Assembly (NCBI RefSeq): GCF_003258705.1
Contig: NZ_CP029480.1
Span: 1,984,001 to 2,048,000 of the forward strand
Source: Arcticibacterium luteifluviistationis
GTDB lineage: Bacteria > Bacteroidota > Bacteroidia > Cytophagales > Spirosomataceae
Length of the DNA stretch: 64,000 nucleotides
Direction: 5' to 3'
Below, one piece after another: positions 52,196 through 62,500 of this stretch. Position 1 is the first letter of the stretch; the number at the start of each line of letters is the position of its first letter. The notes beneath the pieces were generated by a model. The model was not told where the DNA came from. It saw only the letters and a list, made by a program, of their open reading frames with translations, and did no database searches. Made by a program: the position numbers and the translations under genes.

Positions 52196-52609
52196 ATGAA
52201 AAAACTTTTAGCAATATTTATTTTTGTCAGTATCACCTTTTCTTCTGTGAGCGGATTAAAAGCCTGGCAATTGGATCTCGCTTTTGGTGTGATATCCGAT
52301 ATCTTGGGAAGTTCTAGATTTCAGATGAGTTTGAACCAAGAAGTAAATGATATAGCATCACCTGGTAGACTTATGAATCCTTTGTTTTTTACTACTTCTA
52401 TGTGTGAGGGAAGCAGCTCTTACGCAATAAGTGGCTTTAGTTCTGAACACAGCATACATATATATTCGACTAACGAAACTCTTTGTTTTACTCTGCCTGT
52501 AAGAACTACAATAGTTAATGATGAAATATCTGTAATTCCTACCGGGATAATGATTCATGCCAATCCAAGTAATTTTATTGCTTCTCAAACTTTCAATTCT
52601 GGTGCATAA
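52196..52609 (+). CDS. small secreted protein, function unknown
   Basis: A 137-residue protein with a signal peptide (KKLLAIFIFVSITFSSVSG, cleavage near residue 21-24). The mature part has two Cys (SMCEGSS and ETLCFTL) and a beta-rich pattern with an uncharged C-terminus (NFIASQTFNSGA). No family is recognised. It lies downstream of LytTR-like site B and an inverted repeat, and 102 bp before the adhesin gene. It could be part of the same surface regulon. Confidence 0.55.
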   Translation: MKKLLAIFIFVSITFSSVSGLKAWQLDLAFGVISDILGSSRFQMSLNQEVNDIASPGRLMNPLFFTTSMCEGSSSYAISGFSSEHSIHIYSTNETLCFTLPVRTTIVNDEISVIPTGIMIHANPSNFIASQTFNSGA

Positions 52610-52711
52610 ACAGGGTTTATTGTTTATTAAATCACCATAATTTCCATCTAGAGTTAAGCTCTTTTGAGCCTGTGTTATAGCTTTCATAACCTCCATGAAA
52701 AACCAATTTTT

Positions 52712-55700
52712 ATGAAAAAATTATTACTTATTTGTTCGATGTTCCTTTTTGGGAATCAATCTATTGATGCACAATTGCTGACCGAATCTTTTGAAACCGA
52801 TGGTGAAGGCACTAGATATACGTCTAATACTTTTCTAGATGCTTGTCATGACTACTTTACAAGAATGAATAATACGCCAGCAACTTATTGTCTCACGACG
52901 CATCCAACTAACCCAAATGGAAGTTTCTATTGGGGTGGCGAAGATACAGATGCGGCTACCGGAGGAGAAGGGATACTTACGCTAAACTCTCTGACTGTAA
53001 CGGGGTATTCGTTGAATGTTGATGTGCTTCTGGCTGTTGGTCAGCCAAATAACTTTCGTCTTGAGCCATCAGATTATTTTATCATGGAGTACAACATGGA
53101 CGGTTCTGGTTGGAATATATTTGGTGCTTTCTACGGAAATAATGTTGGATCAGGTCAAGGTAACTTACAAGAAGATACTAATTTAGATGGTTCTATTAAT
53201 GCTGGTTCCACAGAAATTGCATCAAGTAATTTTACCAATGTTAACTTTACTATTCCTGCTACGGGAAATAGCGTACAAGTCCGTATTCGTTTGTCGGCTG
53301 ATACAGGTAGTGAGGAAATAATATTTGATAATATCCGTATTAACGGAACTGTAGCCATAACACCACCAGATATTCCAACAGCCACTTCCGCTCCTGGTAT
53401 AATTTGCGATGGGAATGCCGCATTATTAACTATTTACGGTTCTAAAAATGATGCAACTAAATGGCATATCTACACGGGTACCTGTGGAGGTACTTTAGTG
53501 GGTACAACAGCAGGTTCAACAGATATTGTAGTACCCACACCACCTAGTACTACCTATTTTATAAGAGGAGAAGGGGGAGGAGTTACTCCAGGTAGTTGCG
53601 GGAGCGTTACAGTTACTACCACAGCTAGAGAAGATGCAAGTTTTTCTTATAATGCCTCAGCTTATTGTGTAGACGATAGTGACCCAAGCCCAACAATTAC
53701 GGGTGTTGGTGGTGGAACTTTCTCTGCCGGTGGCGGGCTATCATTAAATACTTCTACAGGCAAAATTGATCTTTCAGCATCTACTCCTGGAACATACACC
53801 GTAACCTACAATTCACCTGGCCTTTGTGATGGAGACGAGGATGTAATTGTAACTATCAATGCCCTAGACGATGCCTCTTTTAATTACAGTGCATCAGCTT
53901 ATTGTGTAGATGCCTCTGACCCAACACCAACAATTACAGGCGTAGCAGGCGGAACATTCAGTAGTACAGCAGGTTTAAGCATTAATGCAAGTACAGGTCA
54001 AATAGATGTATCAGCAAGTACGCCAGGTGCATATTCAGTTACGTATACAACAGCAGGAACTTGTCCAAATAGTTCAAGTGTAAGCGTAACAATAAACGCT
54101 TTAGACGATGCTTCTTTTAATTACAGTGCATCAGCTTATTGTGTAGATGCCTCTGACCCAACACCAACAATTACAGGCGTAGCAGGCGGAACATTCAGTA
54201 GTACAGCAGGTTTAAGCATTAATGCAAGTACAAGTCAAATAGATGTATCAGCAAGCACGCCAGGTGCTTATTCAGTAACTTATACCACAGCAGGAACTTG
54301 TCCAAATAGTTCAAGTGTAAGCGTAACAATAAACGCTTTAGACGATGCTTCTTTTAATTACAGTGCATCAGCTTATTGTGTAGATGCATCAGACCCAACG
54401 CCAACAATTACAGGAGTAGCAAGCGGAACATTCAGTAGCACAGTAGGTTTAAGTATCAATAGTGCTACAGGTGAAATAGATGTATCAGCAAGTACGCCAG
54501 GTGCTTATACCGTAACATATACTACAGCAGGTACTTGTTCAAACAGTTCGACTGCAAGTGTAACTATCACTGCTTTAGACGATGCTTCTTTTAATTACAG
54601 TGCATCAGCTTATTGTGTAGATGCATCAGACCCAACGCCAACAATTACAGGAGTAGCAAGCGGAACATTCAGTAGCACAGCAGGTTTAAGCATTAATGCA
54701 AGTACAGGTCAAATAGATGTATCAGCAAGCACGCCAGGTGCTTATACCGTAACATATACTACAGCAGGTACTTGTTCAAACAGTTCAAATGTTAGTGTAA
54801 CTATCACTGCCTTAGACGATGCTTCTTTTAATTACAGTGCATCAGCTTACTGTGTGAGTGCCTCTGACCCAACACCAACAATTACAGGAGTAGCAGGCGG
54901 AACATTCAGTAGCACAGTAGGTTTAATAATCAATAGTGCTACAGGTCAAATAGATGTATCAGCAAGCACGTCAGGTGCTTATTCAGTTACATATAGCACG
55001 GCAGGAACATGTTCAAACAGTTCGACTGCAAGTGTAACTATCACTGCTTTAGACGATGCTTCTTTTAATTACAGTGCATCAGCTTATTGTGTAGATGCAT
55101 CAGACCCAACGCCAACAATTACAGGAGTAGCAAGCGGAACATTCAGTAGCACAGTAGGTTTAATAATCAATAGTGTTACAGGTCAAATAGATGTATCAGC
55201 AAGCACGTCAGGTGCTTATACCGTAACATATACTACAGCAGGTACTTGTTCAAACAGTTCAAATGTTAGTGTAACTATCACTGCCTTAGACGATGCTTCT
55301 TTTAATTACAGTGCATCAGCTTACTGTGTGAGTGCCTCTGACCCAACACCAACAATTACAGGAGTAGCAGGCGGAACATTCAGTAGCACAGTAGGTTTAA
55401 GTGTCAATAGTGCTACAGGTCAAATAGATGTATCAGCAAGCACGCCAGGTGCATATTCAGTTACGTATACAACAGCAGGAACTTGTCCAAATAGTTCAAG
55501 TGTAAGCGTAACAATAAACGCTTTAGACGATGCCTCATTCTCATTCGGTTCAGCATCTTACTGTGTGAATGCTTCTGACCCAACGCCAACAATTATAGGA
55601 GTAGCAGGCGGAACATTCAGTAGCACAGCAGGTTTAAGCATTAATGCAAGTACAGGTCAAATAGATGTATCAGCAAGCACGCCAGGTGCATATTCAGTTA

Positions 55701-56047
55701 CGTATACCACAGCAGGAACTTGTCCAAATAGTTCAAGTGTAAGCGTAACAATAAACGCTTTAGACGATGCCTCATTCTCATTCGGTTCAGCATCTTACTG
55801 TGTGAATGCTTCTGACCCAACGCCAACAATTATAGGAGTAGCAGGCGGGGCTTTCAGCAGTACAGCAGGTTTAAGCATTAATGCAAGTACAGGTCAAATA
55901 GATGTATCAGCTAGCACGCCAGGCAATTATTCAGTAACTTATACAACAGCAGGAACTTGTCCAAATAGTTCAAGTGTAAGCGTAACAATAAACGCTTTAG
56001 ACGATGCCTCGGACTTGTATTCCATGAATATGTGCCGCCGCCAGTAG
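52712..56047 (+). CDS. large secreted repeat protein (adhesin-like), 3' end broken
   Basis: About 1111 residues from ATG at 52712 with signal peptide (LLLICSMFLFGNQSIDA). Residues about 20-215 form a jelly-roll-like N-terminal domain (LLTESFETDGEGTRYTS; EEIIFDNIRING), then an Ig-like domain to about 300. Ten full repeats of 79 residues follow (YCVDASDPTPTITG, IDVSASTPGAYTVTY, AGTCxNSS). The eleventh repeat stops after 17 bp at 56010, where the sequence jumps to unrelated antisense DNA, giving a random tail DLYSMNMCRRQ. The true C-terminal secretion domain is missing, so the protein is truncated or the join is artificial. Confidence 0.78.
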   Translation: MKKLLLICSMFLFGNQSIDAQLLTESFETDGEGTRYTSNTFLDACHDYFTRMNNTPATYCLTTHPTNPNGSFYWGGEDTDAATGGEGILTLNSLTVTGYSLNVDVLLAVGQPNNFRLEPSDYFIMEYNMDGSGWNIFGAFYGNNVGSGQGNLQEDTNLDGSINAGSTEIASSNFTNVNFTIPATGNSVQVRIRLSADTGSEEIIFDNIRINGTVAITPPDIPTATSAPGIICDGNAALLTIYGSKNDATKWHIYTGTCGGTLVGTTAGSTDIVVPTPPSTTYFIRGEGGGVTPGSCGSVTVTTTAREDASFSYNASAYCVDDSDPSPTITGVGGGTFSAGGGLSLNTSTGKIDLSASTPGTYTVTYNSPGLCDGDEDVIVTINALDDASFNYSASAYCVDASDPTPTITGVAGGTFSSTAGLSINASTGQIDVSASTPGAYSVTYTTAGTCPNSSSVSVTINALDDASFNYSASAYCVDASDPTPTITGVAGGTFSSTAGLSINASTSQIDVSASTPGAYSVTYTTAGTCPNSSSVSVTINALDDASFNYSASAYCVDASDPTPTITGVASGTFSSTVGLSINSATGEIDVSASTPGAYTVTYTTAGTCSNSSTASVTITALDDASFNYSASAYCVDASDPTPTITGVASGTFSSTAGLSINASTGQIDVSASTPGAYTVTYTTAGTCSNSSNVSVTITALDDASFNYSASAYCVSASDPTPTITGVAGGTFSSTVGLIINSATGQIDVSASTSGAYSVTYSTAGTCSNSSTASVTITALDDASFNYSASAYCVDASDPTPTITGVASGTFSSTVGLIINSVTGQIDVSASTSGAYTVTYTTAGTCSNSSNVSVTITALDDASFNYSASAYCVSASDPTPTITGVAGGTFSSTVGLSVNSATGQIDVSASTPGAYSVTYTTAGTCPNSSSVSVTINALDDASFSFGSASYCVNASDPTPTIIGVAGGTFSSTAGLSINASTGQIDVSASTPGAYSVTYTTAGTCPNSSSVSVTINALDDASFSFGSASYCVNASDPTPTIIGVAGGAFSSTAGLSINASTGQIDVSASTPGNYSVTYTTAGTCPNSSSVSVTINALDDASDLYSMNMCRRQ
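53624..56010 (+). repeat. tandem array of 237-bp units
   Basis: Units start at 53624 (diverged), 53861, 54098, 54335, 54572, 54809, 55046, 55283, 55520 and 55757, plus a fragment at 55994. Neighbouring units are almost identical. Units 4-7 alternate in their ends (STASVTIT, SNVSVTIT), implying duplication in two-unit steps. Confidence 0.92.
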
Positions 56048-56957
56048 CTGTTCTTGTTACCGTTGTTGCGGTACAAGTCAGCTTATCTGTTCCTGTGATA
56101 CTTACCGTTGGTGCTTGAATTTGTTCACACCCAACACTAACAGTTACCGTAGCCGAATCACAATTCGATGGATTTGACCCTACTTCACATAATTGGTATG
56201 TGATATTATAAGTGCCTGATGCAGTATTGGCCGCTAAGGTCAAAACGCCGTCGGCATCAATACTCAATGGTCCTGTGGTTATTGGGGTAACATCCGTATT
56301 AGATGCAGTGACAAGAACACCGTTTAGGCTATCGTTGCTCGTTACATTGCCAACTATAGTTCCTGTTGTTCCTGGCGTTTGCGTTGCATAAGAACTATCA
56401 TTAACCGCTTCAATAACTGAAACTGTTATAGCCAAACTCGTTTGCGAATTATCATTTAAAGTACTCGCATTCCCTTGTGAGACATTTAGTGGAGGCGAAG
56501 CACAACTTCCACATAAAGCAGGGTTTTGGGCTGAGATATATACAATGTTTCCTAAAATTAATTCAGGTACACTCAACGCATTACCTCTTACAGTAAGCAA
56601 AATATCTCCAACATCAAATGAATTAAAAGCTCCAACTGTATTTGTTAATTTTATTGAATTCGCAGAACCAGTTGTTAAACTCAATTGACTCCAACGTGAG
56701 TCACTTCCCGGAGCAATTCCTATAATTTCAGCACTGGAGCCAACGCTGATAGTAACTCGAAATGAATTTTCAACTATAGTTCCGTTACCATAATTGCCAA
56801 CAGTAGCACTCAAAATCCCAGTAGATCCTTGCGTCACACTTGAAGGACTCATTAAAACACCAATTCCAGGATCTGCGTTGTTTTGTGAATATACTTTCGG
56901 AATAAACACAAAAACAGTAAAAAACAATAATATTAATTTATTTCGAGTCTCATTCAT
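55911..56957 (-). CDS. secreted protein with shared N-terminal module, C-terminus lost at junction
   Basis: About 348 residues from Met at 56957, with signal peptide (LILLFFTVFVFIPKVYSQ). Residues about 20-165 are the module SPSSVTQGSTGILSATVGNY ... IGIAPGSDSRWSQLSLTTGS shared with the next gene at 57008. A cadherin-like segment follows (TSNDSLNGVLVTASNTD; LCEVGSNPSNCDSATVTVSV), then the start of an Ig-like domain (SITGTDKLTCTATTVTRT). From about 56010 the frame reads the reverse of the neighbouring 237-bp repeats (RHRLKRLLLRLHLNYL), which is meaningless. The gene is therefore truncated at the same point as its convergent neighbour. Confidence 0.72.
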   Translation of the reverse strand: MNETRNKLILLFFTVFVFIPKVYSQNNADPGIGVLMSPSSVTQGSTGILSATVGNYGNGTIVENSFRVTISVGSSAEIIGIAPGSDSRWSQLSLTTGSANSIKLTNTVGAFNSFDVGDILLTVRGNALSVPELILGNIVYISAQNPALCGSCASPPLNVSQGNASTLNDNSQTSLAITVSVIEAVNDSSYATQTPGTTGTIVGNVTSNDSLNGVLVTASNTDVTPITTGPLSIDADGVLTLAANTASGTYNITYQLCEVGSNPSNCDSATVTVSVGCEQIQAPTVSITGTDKLTCTATTVTRTATGGGTYSWNTSPRHRLKRLLLRLHLNYLDKFLLLYKLLNNCLAC

Positions 56958-57007
56958 GTTCCAACTGTTAAGCATTAATATTTTTTTTGCAGGATTAATC
57001 ATCATAA

Positions 57008-59488
57008 TTATTGAGCTGTAACAATAGTGCTGTAAGCGTTATTGGAATTCTGGCTATCTAATCCTGTTCCATTTACAATTGTAACCGTAATTGGTTGAGA
57101 AGTTTGAGTTGGTACACCCGCCTTACGAGTTATTGTAAAACCAATTGCCGAAAATGTATTTGCACTAATTTGAACACCTGGTTTTAATGTAATTGTAATA
57201 AAAGATGCATTTTCAGTTATTATCCAAGCACTGTTATTAACAGGAACACTACCACCATTCGCATTAGAGTTGCTCGTAGAATCTGCATAGGAGATAAAAA
57301 ATGCATTTCCTTTTGAGACTTTAACAACTACTTGTCCATCAGATTCTACACCTTTAACATCACCTATATTAACAACAAAATCTTTTGCTGACCCTGCGAT
57401 TGGAAAGACTAAAGCATCAATATCTATTGTTGGACTAAGGTCTGGTAATTCTCTATAAACTTCAATCATAGAAATTACCGAATCACAGTTTGTTGGATTG
57501 TTAACTTCACATATTTTGTACTCAACATTATAATTTCCTGCTGGTGTATTTGAGTCTACTGTAACCGTACCATCCGCATTTAATGTTAATCCTGCTGGAA
57601 CATTAAGTCCTGTTAGCGTTACATTTCCTGAATCTATGCCTATAACTACGACAATACCATTTAAACTGTCATTTGATGTTAATGCACTTGTAATGCCTCC
57701 TGTTAATCCACTTACGGCTGCAGTTGTATCTACTACCGCAGCTATTATTGGAGCGGAAACCACAATCATAGAGATTACCGAATCACAGTTTGTTGGATTG
57801 TTAACTTCACATATTTTGTACTCAACATTATAATTTCCTGCTGGTGTATTTGAGTCTACTGTAACCGTACCATCCGCATTTAATGTTAATCCTGCTGGAA
57901 CAGTAAGTCCTGTTAGCATTACATTTCCTGAATCTATGCCTATAACTACGACAATACCATTTAAACTGTCATTTGATGTTAATGCACTTGTAATGCCTCC
58001 TGTTAATCCACTTACGGCTGCAGTTGTATCTACTACCGCAGCTATTATTGGAGCGGAAACCACAATCATAGAGATTACCGAATCACAGTTTGTTGGATTG
58101 TTAACTTCACATATTTTGTACTCAACATTATAATTCCCTGCTGGTGTATTTGAGTCTACTGTAACCGTACCATCCGCATTTAATGTTAATCCTGCTGGAA
58201 CATTAAGTCCTGTTAGCGTTACATTTCCTGAATCTATGCCTATAACTACGACAATACCATTTAAACTGTCATTTGATGTTAATGCACTTGTAATTCCTCC
58301 AGTTAATCCACTTACGGCTGCAGTTGTATCTACTACCGCAGCTATTATTGGAGCGGAAACCACAATCATAGAGATTACCGAATCACAGTTTGTTGGATTG
58401 TTAACTTCACATATTTTGTACTCAACATTATAATTCCCTGCTGGTGTATTTGAGTCTACTGTAACCGTACCATCCGCATTTAATGTTAATCCTGCTGGAA
58501 CAGTAAGTCCTGTTAGCATTACATTTCCTGAATCTATGCCTATAACTACGACAATACCATTTAAACTGTCATTTGATGTTAATGCACTTGTAATGCCTCC
58601 TGTTAATCCACTTACGGCTGCAGTTGTATCTACTACCGCAGCTATTATTGGAGCGGAAACCACAATCATAGAGATTACCGAATCACAGTTTGTTGGATTG
58701 TTAACTTCACATATTTTGTACTCAACATTATAATTCCCTGCTGGTGTATTTGAGTCTACTGTAACCGTACCATCCGCATTTAATGTTAATCCTGCTGGAA
58801 CATTAAGTCCTGTTAGCGTTACATTTCCTGAATCTATGCCTATAACTACGACAATACCATTTAAACTGTCATTTGATGTTAATGCACTTGTAATGCCTCC
58901 TGTTAATCCACTTACGGCTGCAGTTGCATCTACTACTGCATCTATTACTGGAGCGGAAGTAGCCAAACTTGTTTGTGAATTATCATTTAAACTACTCGCA
59001 TTCCCTTGGGAAACATTGTAAGGAGGTGAAGGACAACCGTCGCATAATAAAGGATTCTCAGCTGTGATGTATACAATATTTCCTAGAATCAACTCAGGAG
59101 CACTCACCAAGTTACCTCTAACAGTAAGCAAAATATCTCCAACATCAAATGAATTAAAACCTCCAACTGTATTTGTTAATTTTATTGAATTTGCAGAACC
59201 AGTTGTTAAACTCAATTGACTCCAACGTGAGTCACTTCCCGGAGCAATTCCTATAATTTCAGCATTGGAGCCAACAGTAATAGTTACTCGTAGTGAATTT
59301 TCAACTATAGTTTCGTTACCATAATTTCCAACAGTAGCACTCAAAATTCCTGTAGAGCCTTGTATCACAATTGATGGACTCATCAATATTCCAATTCCAG
59401 GATCTGCATTATTTTGGGAATATCCTTCATGGATAAATGCAAATAGAGTGAAAGCCAATAACAATAATTTATTTAAAGTATTACTCAT
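57008..59488 (-). CDS. secreted protein with five 100-residue cadherin-like repeats
   Basis: About 826 residues from Met at 59488, signal peptide (LLLLAFTLFAFIHEGYSQ). N-terminal module about 20-165 as in the gene at 55911. Then five nearly identical 100-residue repeats (GLTGGITSALTSNDSLNGIV ... AGNYNVEYKICEVNNPTNCD). A C-terminal domain of about 145 residues (PTIDIDALVFPIAGSAKDFVV ... FTITRKAGVPTQTSQPITV) is shared with the ice-binding protein upstream. It is likely exposed on the surface and adhesive or structural. No catalytic motif is seen. Confidence 0.78.
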   Translation of the reverse strand: MSNTLNKLLLLAFTLFAFIHEGYSQNNADPGIGILMSPSIVIQGSTGILSATVGNYGNETIVENSLRVTITVGSNAEIIGIAPGSDSRWSQLSLTTGSANSIKLTNTVGGFNSFDVGDILLTVRGNLVSAPELILGNIVYITAENPLLCDGCPSPPYNVSQGNASSLNDNSQTSLATSAPVIDAVVDATAAVSGLTGGITSALTSNDSLNGIVVVIGIDSGNVTLTGLNVPAGLTLNADGTVTVDSNTPAGNYNVEYKICEVNNPTNCDSVISMIVVSAPIIAAVVDTTAAVSGLTGGITSALTSNDSLNGIVVVIGIDSGNVMLTGLTVPAGLTLNADGTVTVDSNTPAGNYNVEYKICEVNNPTNCDSVISMIVVSAPIIAAVVDTTAAVSGLTGGITSALTSNDSLNGIVVVIGIDSGNVTLTGLNVPAGLTLNADGTVTVDSNTPAGNYNVEYKICEVNNPTNCDSVISMIVVSAPIIAAVVDTTAAVSGLTGGITSALTSNDSLNGIVVVIGIDSGNVMLTGLTVPAGLTLNADGTVTVDSNTPAGNYNVEYKICEVNNPTNCDSVISMIVVSAPIIAAVVDTTAAVSGLTGGITSALTSNDSLNGIVVVIGIDSGNVTLTGLNVPAGLTLNADGTVTVDSNTPAGNYNVEYKICEVNNPTNCDSVISMIEVYRELPDLSPTIDIDALVFPIAGSAKDFVVNIGDVKGVESDGQVVVKVSKGNAFFISYADSTSNSNANGGSVPVNNSAWIITENASFITITLKPGVQISANTFSAIGFTITRKAGVPTQTSQPITVTIVNGTGLDSQNSNNAYSTIVTAQ
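57466..58965 (-). repeat. five 300-bp tandem units with ABABA order
   Basis: Units differ at very few bases. Two linked protein differences alternate along the array: NVTLTGLNV, NVMLTGLTV, NVTLTGLNV, NVMLTGLTV, NVTLTGLNV. This gives a 600-bp higher-order period. Confidence 0.92.
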
Positions 59489-59538
59489 GTTCTTTTCTTT
59501 TAGCGTTGACATTTTTTTCGGATTAGGTATATTCGTAA

Positions 59539-62500
59539 TTATTGAGCTGTGACAACAGTACCGTAGGTGTTATTATAATTCCGACTATCTAATCCTGAAC
59601 TATTTACAATTGTAACTGTAATTGGTTGTGTAGTTTGAGTTGGTACACCCGTCTTACGAGTTATTGTAAAACCAATCTTTGATATGGCATTTGCTCCAAT
59701 TGTGGCACCTACTTTTAAACTCATTTTTATAAACCCTGTATTATTAGATATTTCCCAATCAGTATTATTCACTAACACCCCCCCATTCACATTAGAATTG
59801 CTAGTATTACTTGCATAGTTAACAAGAAATGCATTTCCTTTTGAGATTTGAAAAACTACTTGCCCATCAGATGGGGCACCATTAATTTCGCTTATATTAA
59901 CAACAAAATCCTTTGTAGGCTCTACCATTGAAAAGCCTAAAGCATCAATATCTATCGTTAAAGTAAAATCTGGTAATGCAGCAATCAGCGTTGGTGTTAC
60001 CGTTACGGTTGGTGTATCATTATCATTTGCTGTGCCCGAAACATCGCTTACATCAACTCCGTCAGGATCTTTAGCAGTAGCCAGAGCCGAGTTGGTTACA
60101 CTTCCTGAATCAATATCAGTTTGAGTAATAGTATAAGTAGCCATTGCTATTGCTATCGTGCCAGGTGCTAAAGAAGAAATTGGGCTTCCAGTAATCGCTA
60201 CCATTGTATCAGTTACAACGACATTTGTCAAAGTAGAATTTCCTGTATTGGTCACTGTAAAGATATAGGTAATTACATCTCCTAGGATTCCCGTTCCACT
60301 CACCTGTCCGGTTTTAACCAAGGCAATAGCTGAAACTCGAGAAATTGTTGTTACTGTAGATATGTCATTATCAATTGATGTACCTGAGATATCAGTAATG
60401 TCATTATCGGTTGGGTCTTTAGCCGTAACCAAAGCCGAGTTGGTTACGCCTCCTGCGTCAATATTAGCTTGAGTAATTGTGTATGTTCCTGTAATTGCGG
60501 AACTAGAATCACCGGCTGCCAAAGAAATAATTGGGTTTCCAGTAATCGTCAATCCTATCATTGTGTCAGTCACCACCACATTAGTCAGAGCACCATTTCC
60601 CGTATTGATTACTTTAAACGAATAAGTAATTACATCTCCTAGGACTCCTGTTCCACCCACGCTTTCCGTTTTCACCAAGGCAATAGATGAGGACCGAGTA
60701 ACTGTTGTCACAGTAGATAAATCATTATTTTTTGCTGTGCCTGAGATATCAGTTATATCATTATCGGCAGGATCTGTAGCTGTAGCCAAAGCTGAGTTGG
60801 TTACGCCTCCTGCTTCAATATCGGCTTCGGTAATGGTATATGTTCCTGTAATTGCAGAACTAGAATCCCCCCCTGCCAAATAAACAATTGGGTTTCCCGA
60901 GATTGTCAACCCCACCATTGTATCAGCTACCACAACATTAGTCAAAGTAGTACTTCCAGTATTGGTTACTGCAAAGGTATAGGTGATCACTTCACCTAAT
61001 AAACCTGTGCCGGTTCCGCTAATAACGCCACTCTTAACTAATGCAAGAGATGAAGTTGAAACCACAATGGTAGAGGTTACCGAATCACAGTTTGTTGGAT
61101 TGGTAACTTCACATATTTTATACGTAAGGCTATAATTTCCTGCTGCAGTATTTGAATCAATTGTAACGGTACCATCTATACTTAACGTTAATCCTGCTGG
61201 GACAGTAAGTCCTGTTAGAGTAACATCCCCCGAATCAACTCCTATAACTACTGGAAAACCATCCAAGATGTCATTTAAAGTTAAGGCACTAGTAGTTCCT
61301 CCTGTTAATCCATTTACTGCTTCGGTTGTATCTGCTACCGCATTTATAACCGGCTCAGATAAAGACTTAGAAGTTACACAAACTGGATTATTATAAACTA
61401 TTCCCGAATAAGTATTAACCGCTCCCCCTGTTGAAAGCTGTCGACCAGCTAGAAAAACACCAGCTCCTGAGCCACAGGCTCCGCCATGAGAAAGAAATGT
61501 TCCTTTTAAAACAGAGGCAGCTCCTATACTAATTGCACCTGTGGCAACTCCGGCTCCACCAATCCAAAAAACATTACAACGACGTGCTCCATTCGCTAAA
61601 ATTATTTTTGATTGTGCAGCTACTGATAATGCACCAGCAATCTTAAAAACAAATATTGCATCGGGATCATTTTCACCGTCTAAAGTGAGCGTCCCAGATA
61701 TAGAACCAGCACCATTTATGAAATAAACTCCAGGTTTAAGTATTTCGCCACCTCCAAAAGCTGCTGTGTGTGCATTAAGAACTTCAGGTAAAACACCCGG
61801 AGCGGAAGGAACAGTATTTGGCAGATCCATAAGCTTTATATAAGCCGAATCTATATCTATTTTTGCTTGTGCTGTAATAGCATCAGCTGTATAAGGATCG
61901 CCAATAACAACCGAAGAAGCAAAACCGCTTACACCACCAGAATGCGTACCTATATTACCATCAATTCCAGATGTACTAGTATTTGCAATAGCACCTGAAT
62001 TAGTATAAAGTGCAAAGTTTGAAAGAACTCCCAAAACATCAACAGCAGGAGCAGGACTACAGCCCGTTTCACAAAATATTGGGATGGTGCAAATTCCAGG
62101 AGGTGGACTAACTTTAGCATCAGCTCCAGAAACAATTGCTCCTTCTAAGGTAAACATCCTACCTTCAAGCTCGGCACCTGCACCTAAACCAACAGCTCCT
62201 ATATGAGCAAATAAAGTTCCTTTTAGTTTAGCACCTGCCGCAACAGAAATAGCTCCTTCGGCAATCCAAAAAACATTACAAGATTGTGCATTATTAATTA
62301 AGGTGACCGTCGCATTTGCTCCCACAGTCATTGCTCCGTTATATTTAATAATAAAGAAAGCATTAGGATCTCCTTCGCCATCAAGCGTGATATTTGTCCC
62401 TAAAGAGCCAGCACCAGGAATGGAATAAACGCCAGGTAGTAGAGTTTCGCCACCTCCAAATGCCGCAGCATGCGTGCCTGGAAATGTAACAAAAAGATCG

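Noticed and set aside
57636-59021. Series of about 65-codon plus-strand frames inside the 300-bp repeats
   Set aside because: They are the same antisense frame repeated with each unit of the real minus-strand gene.
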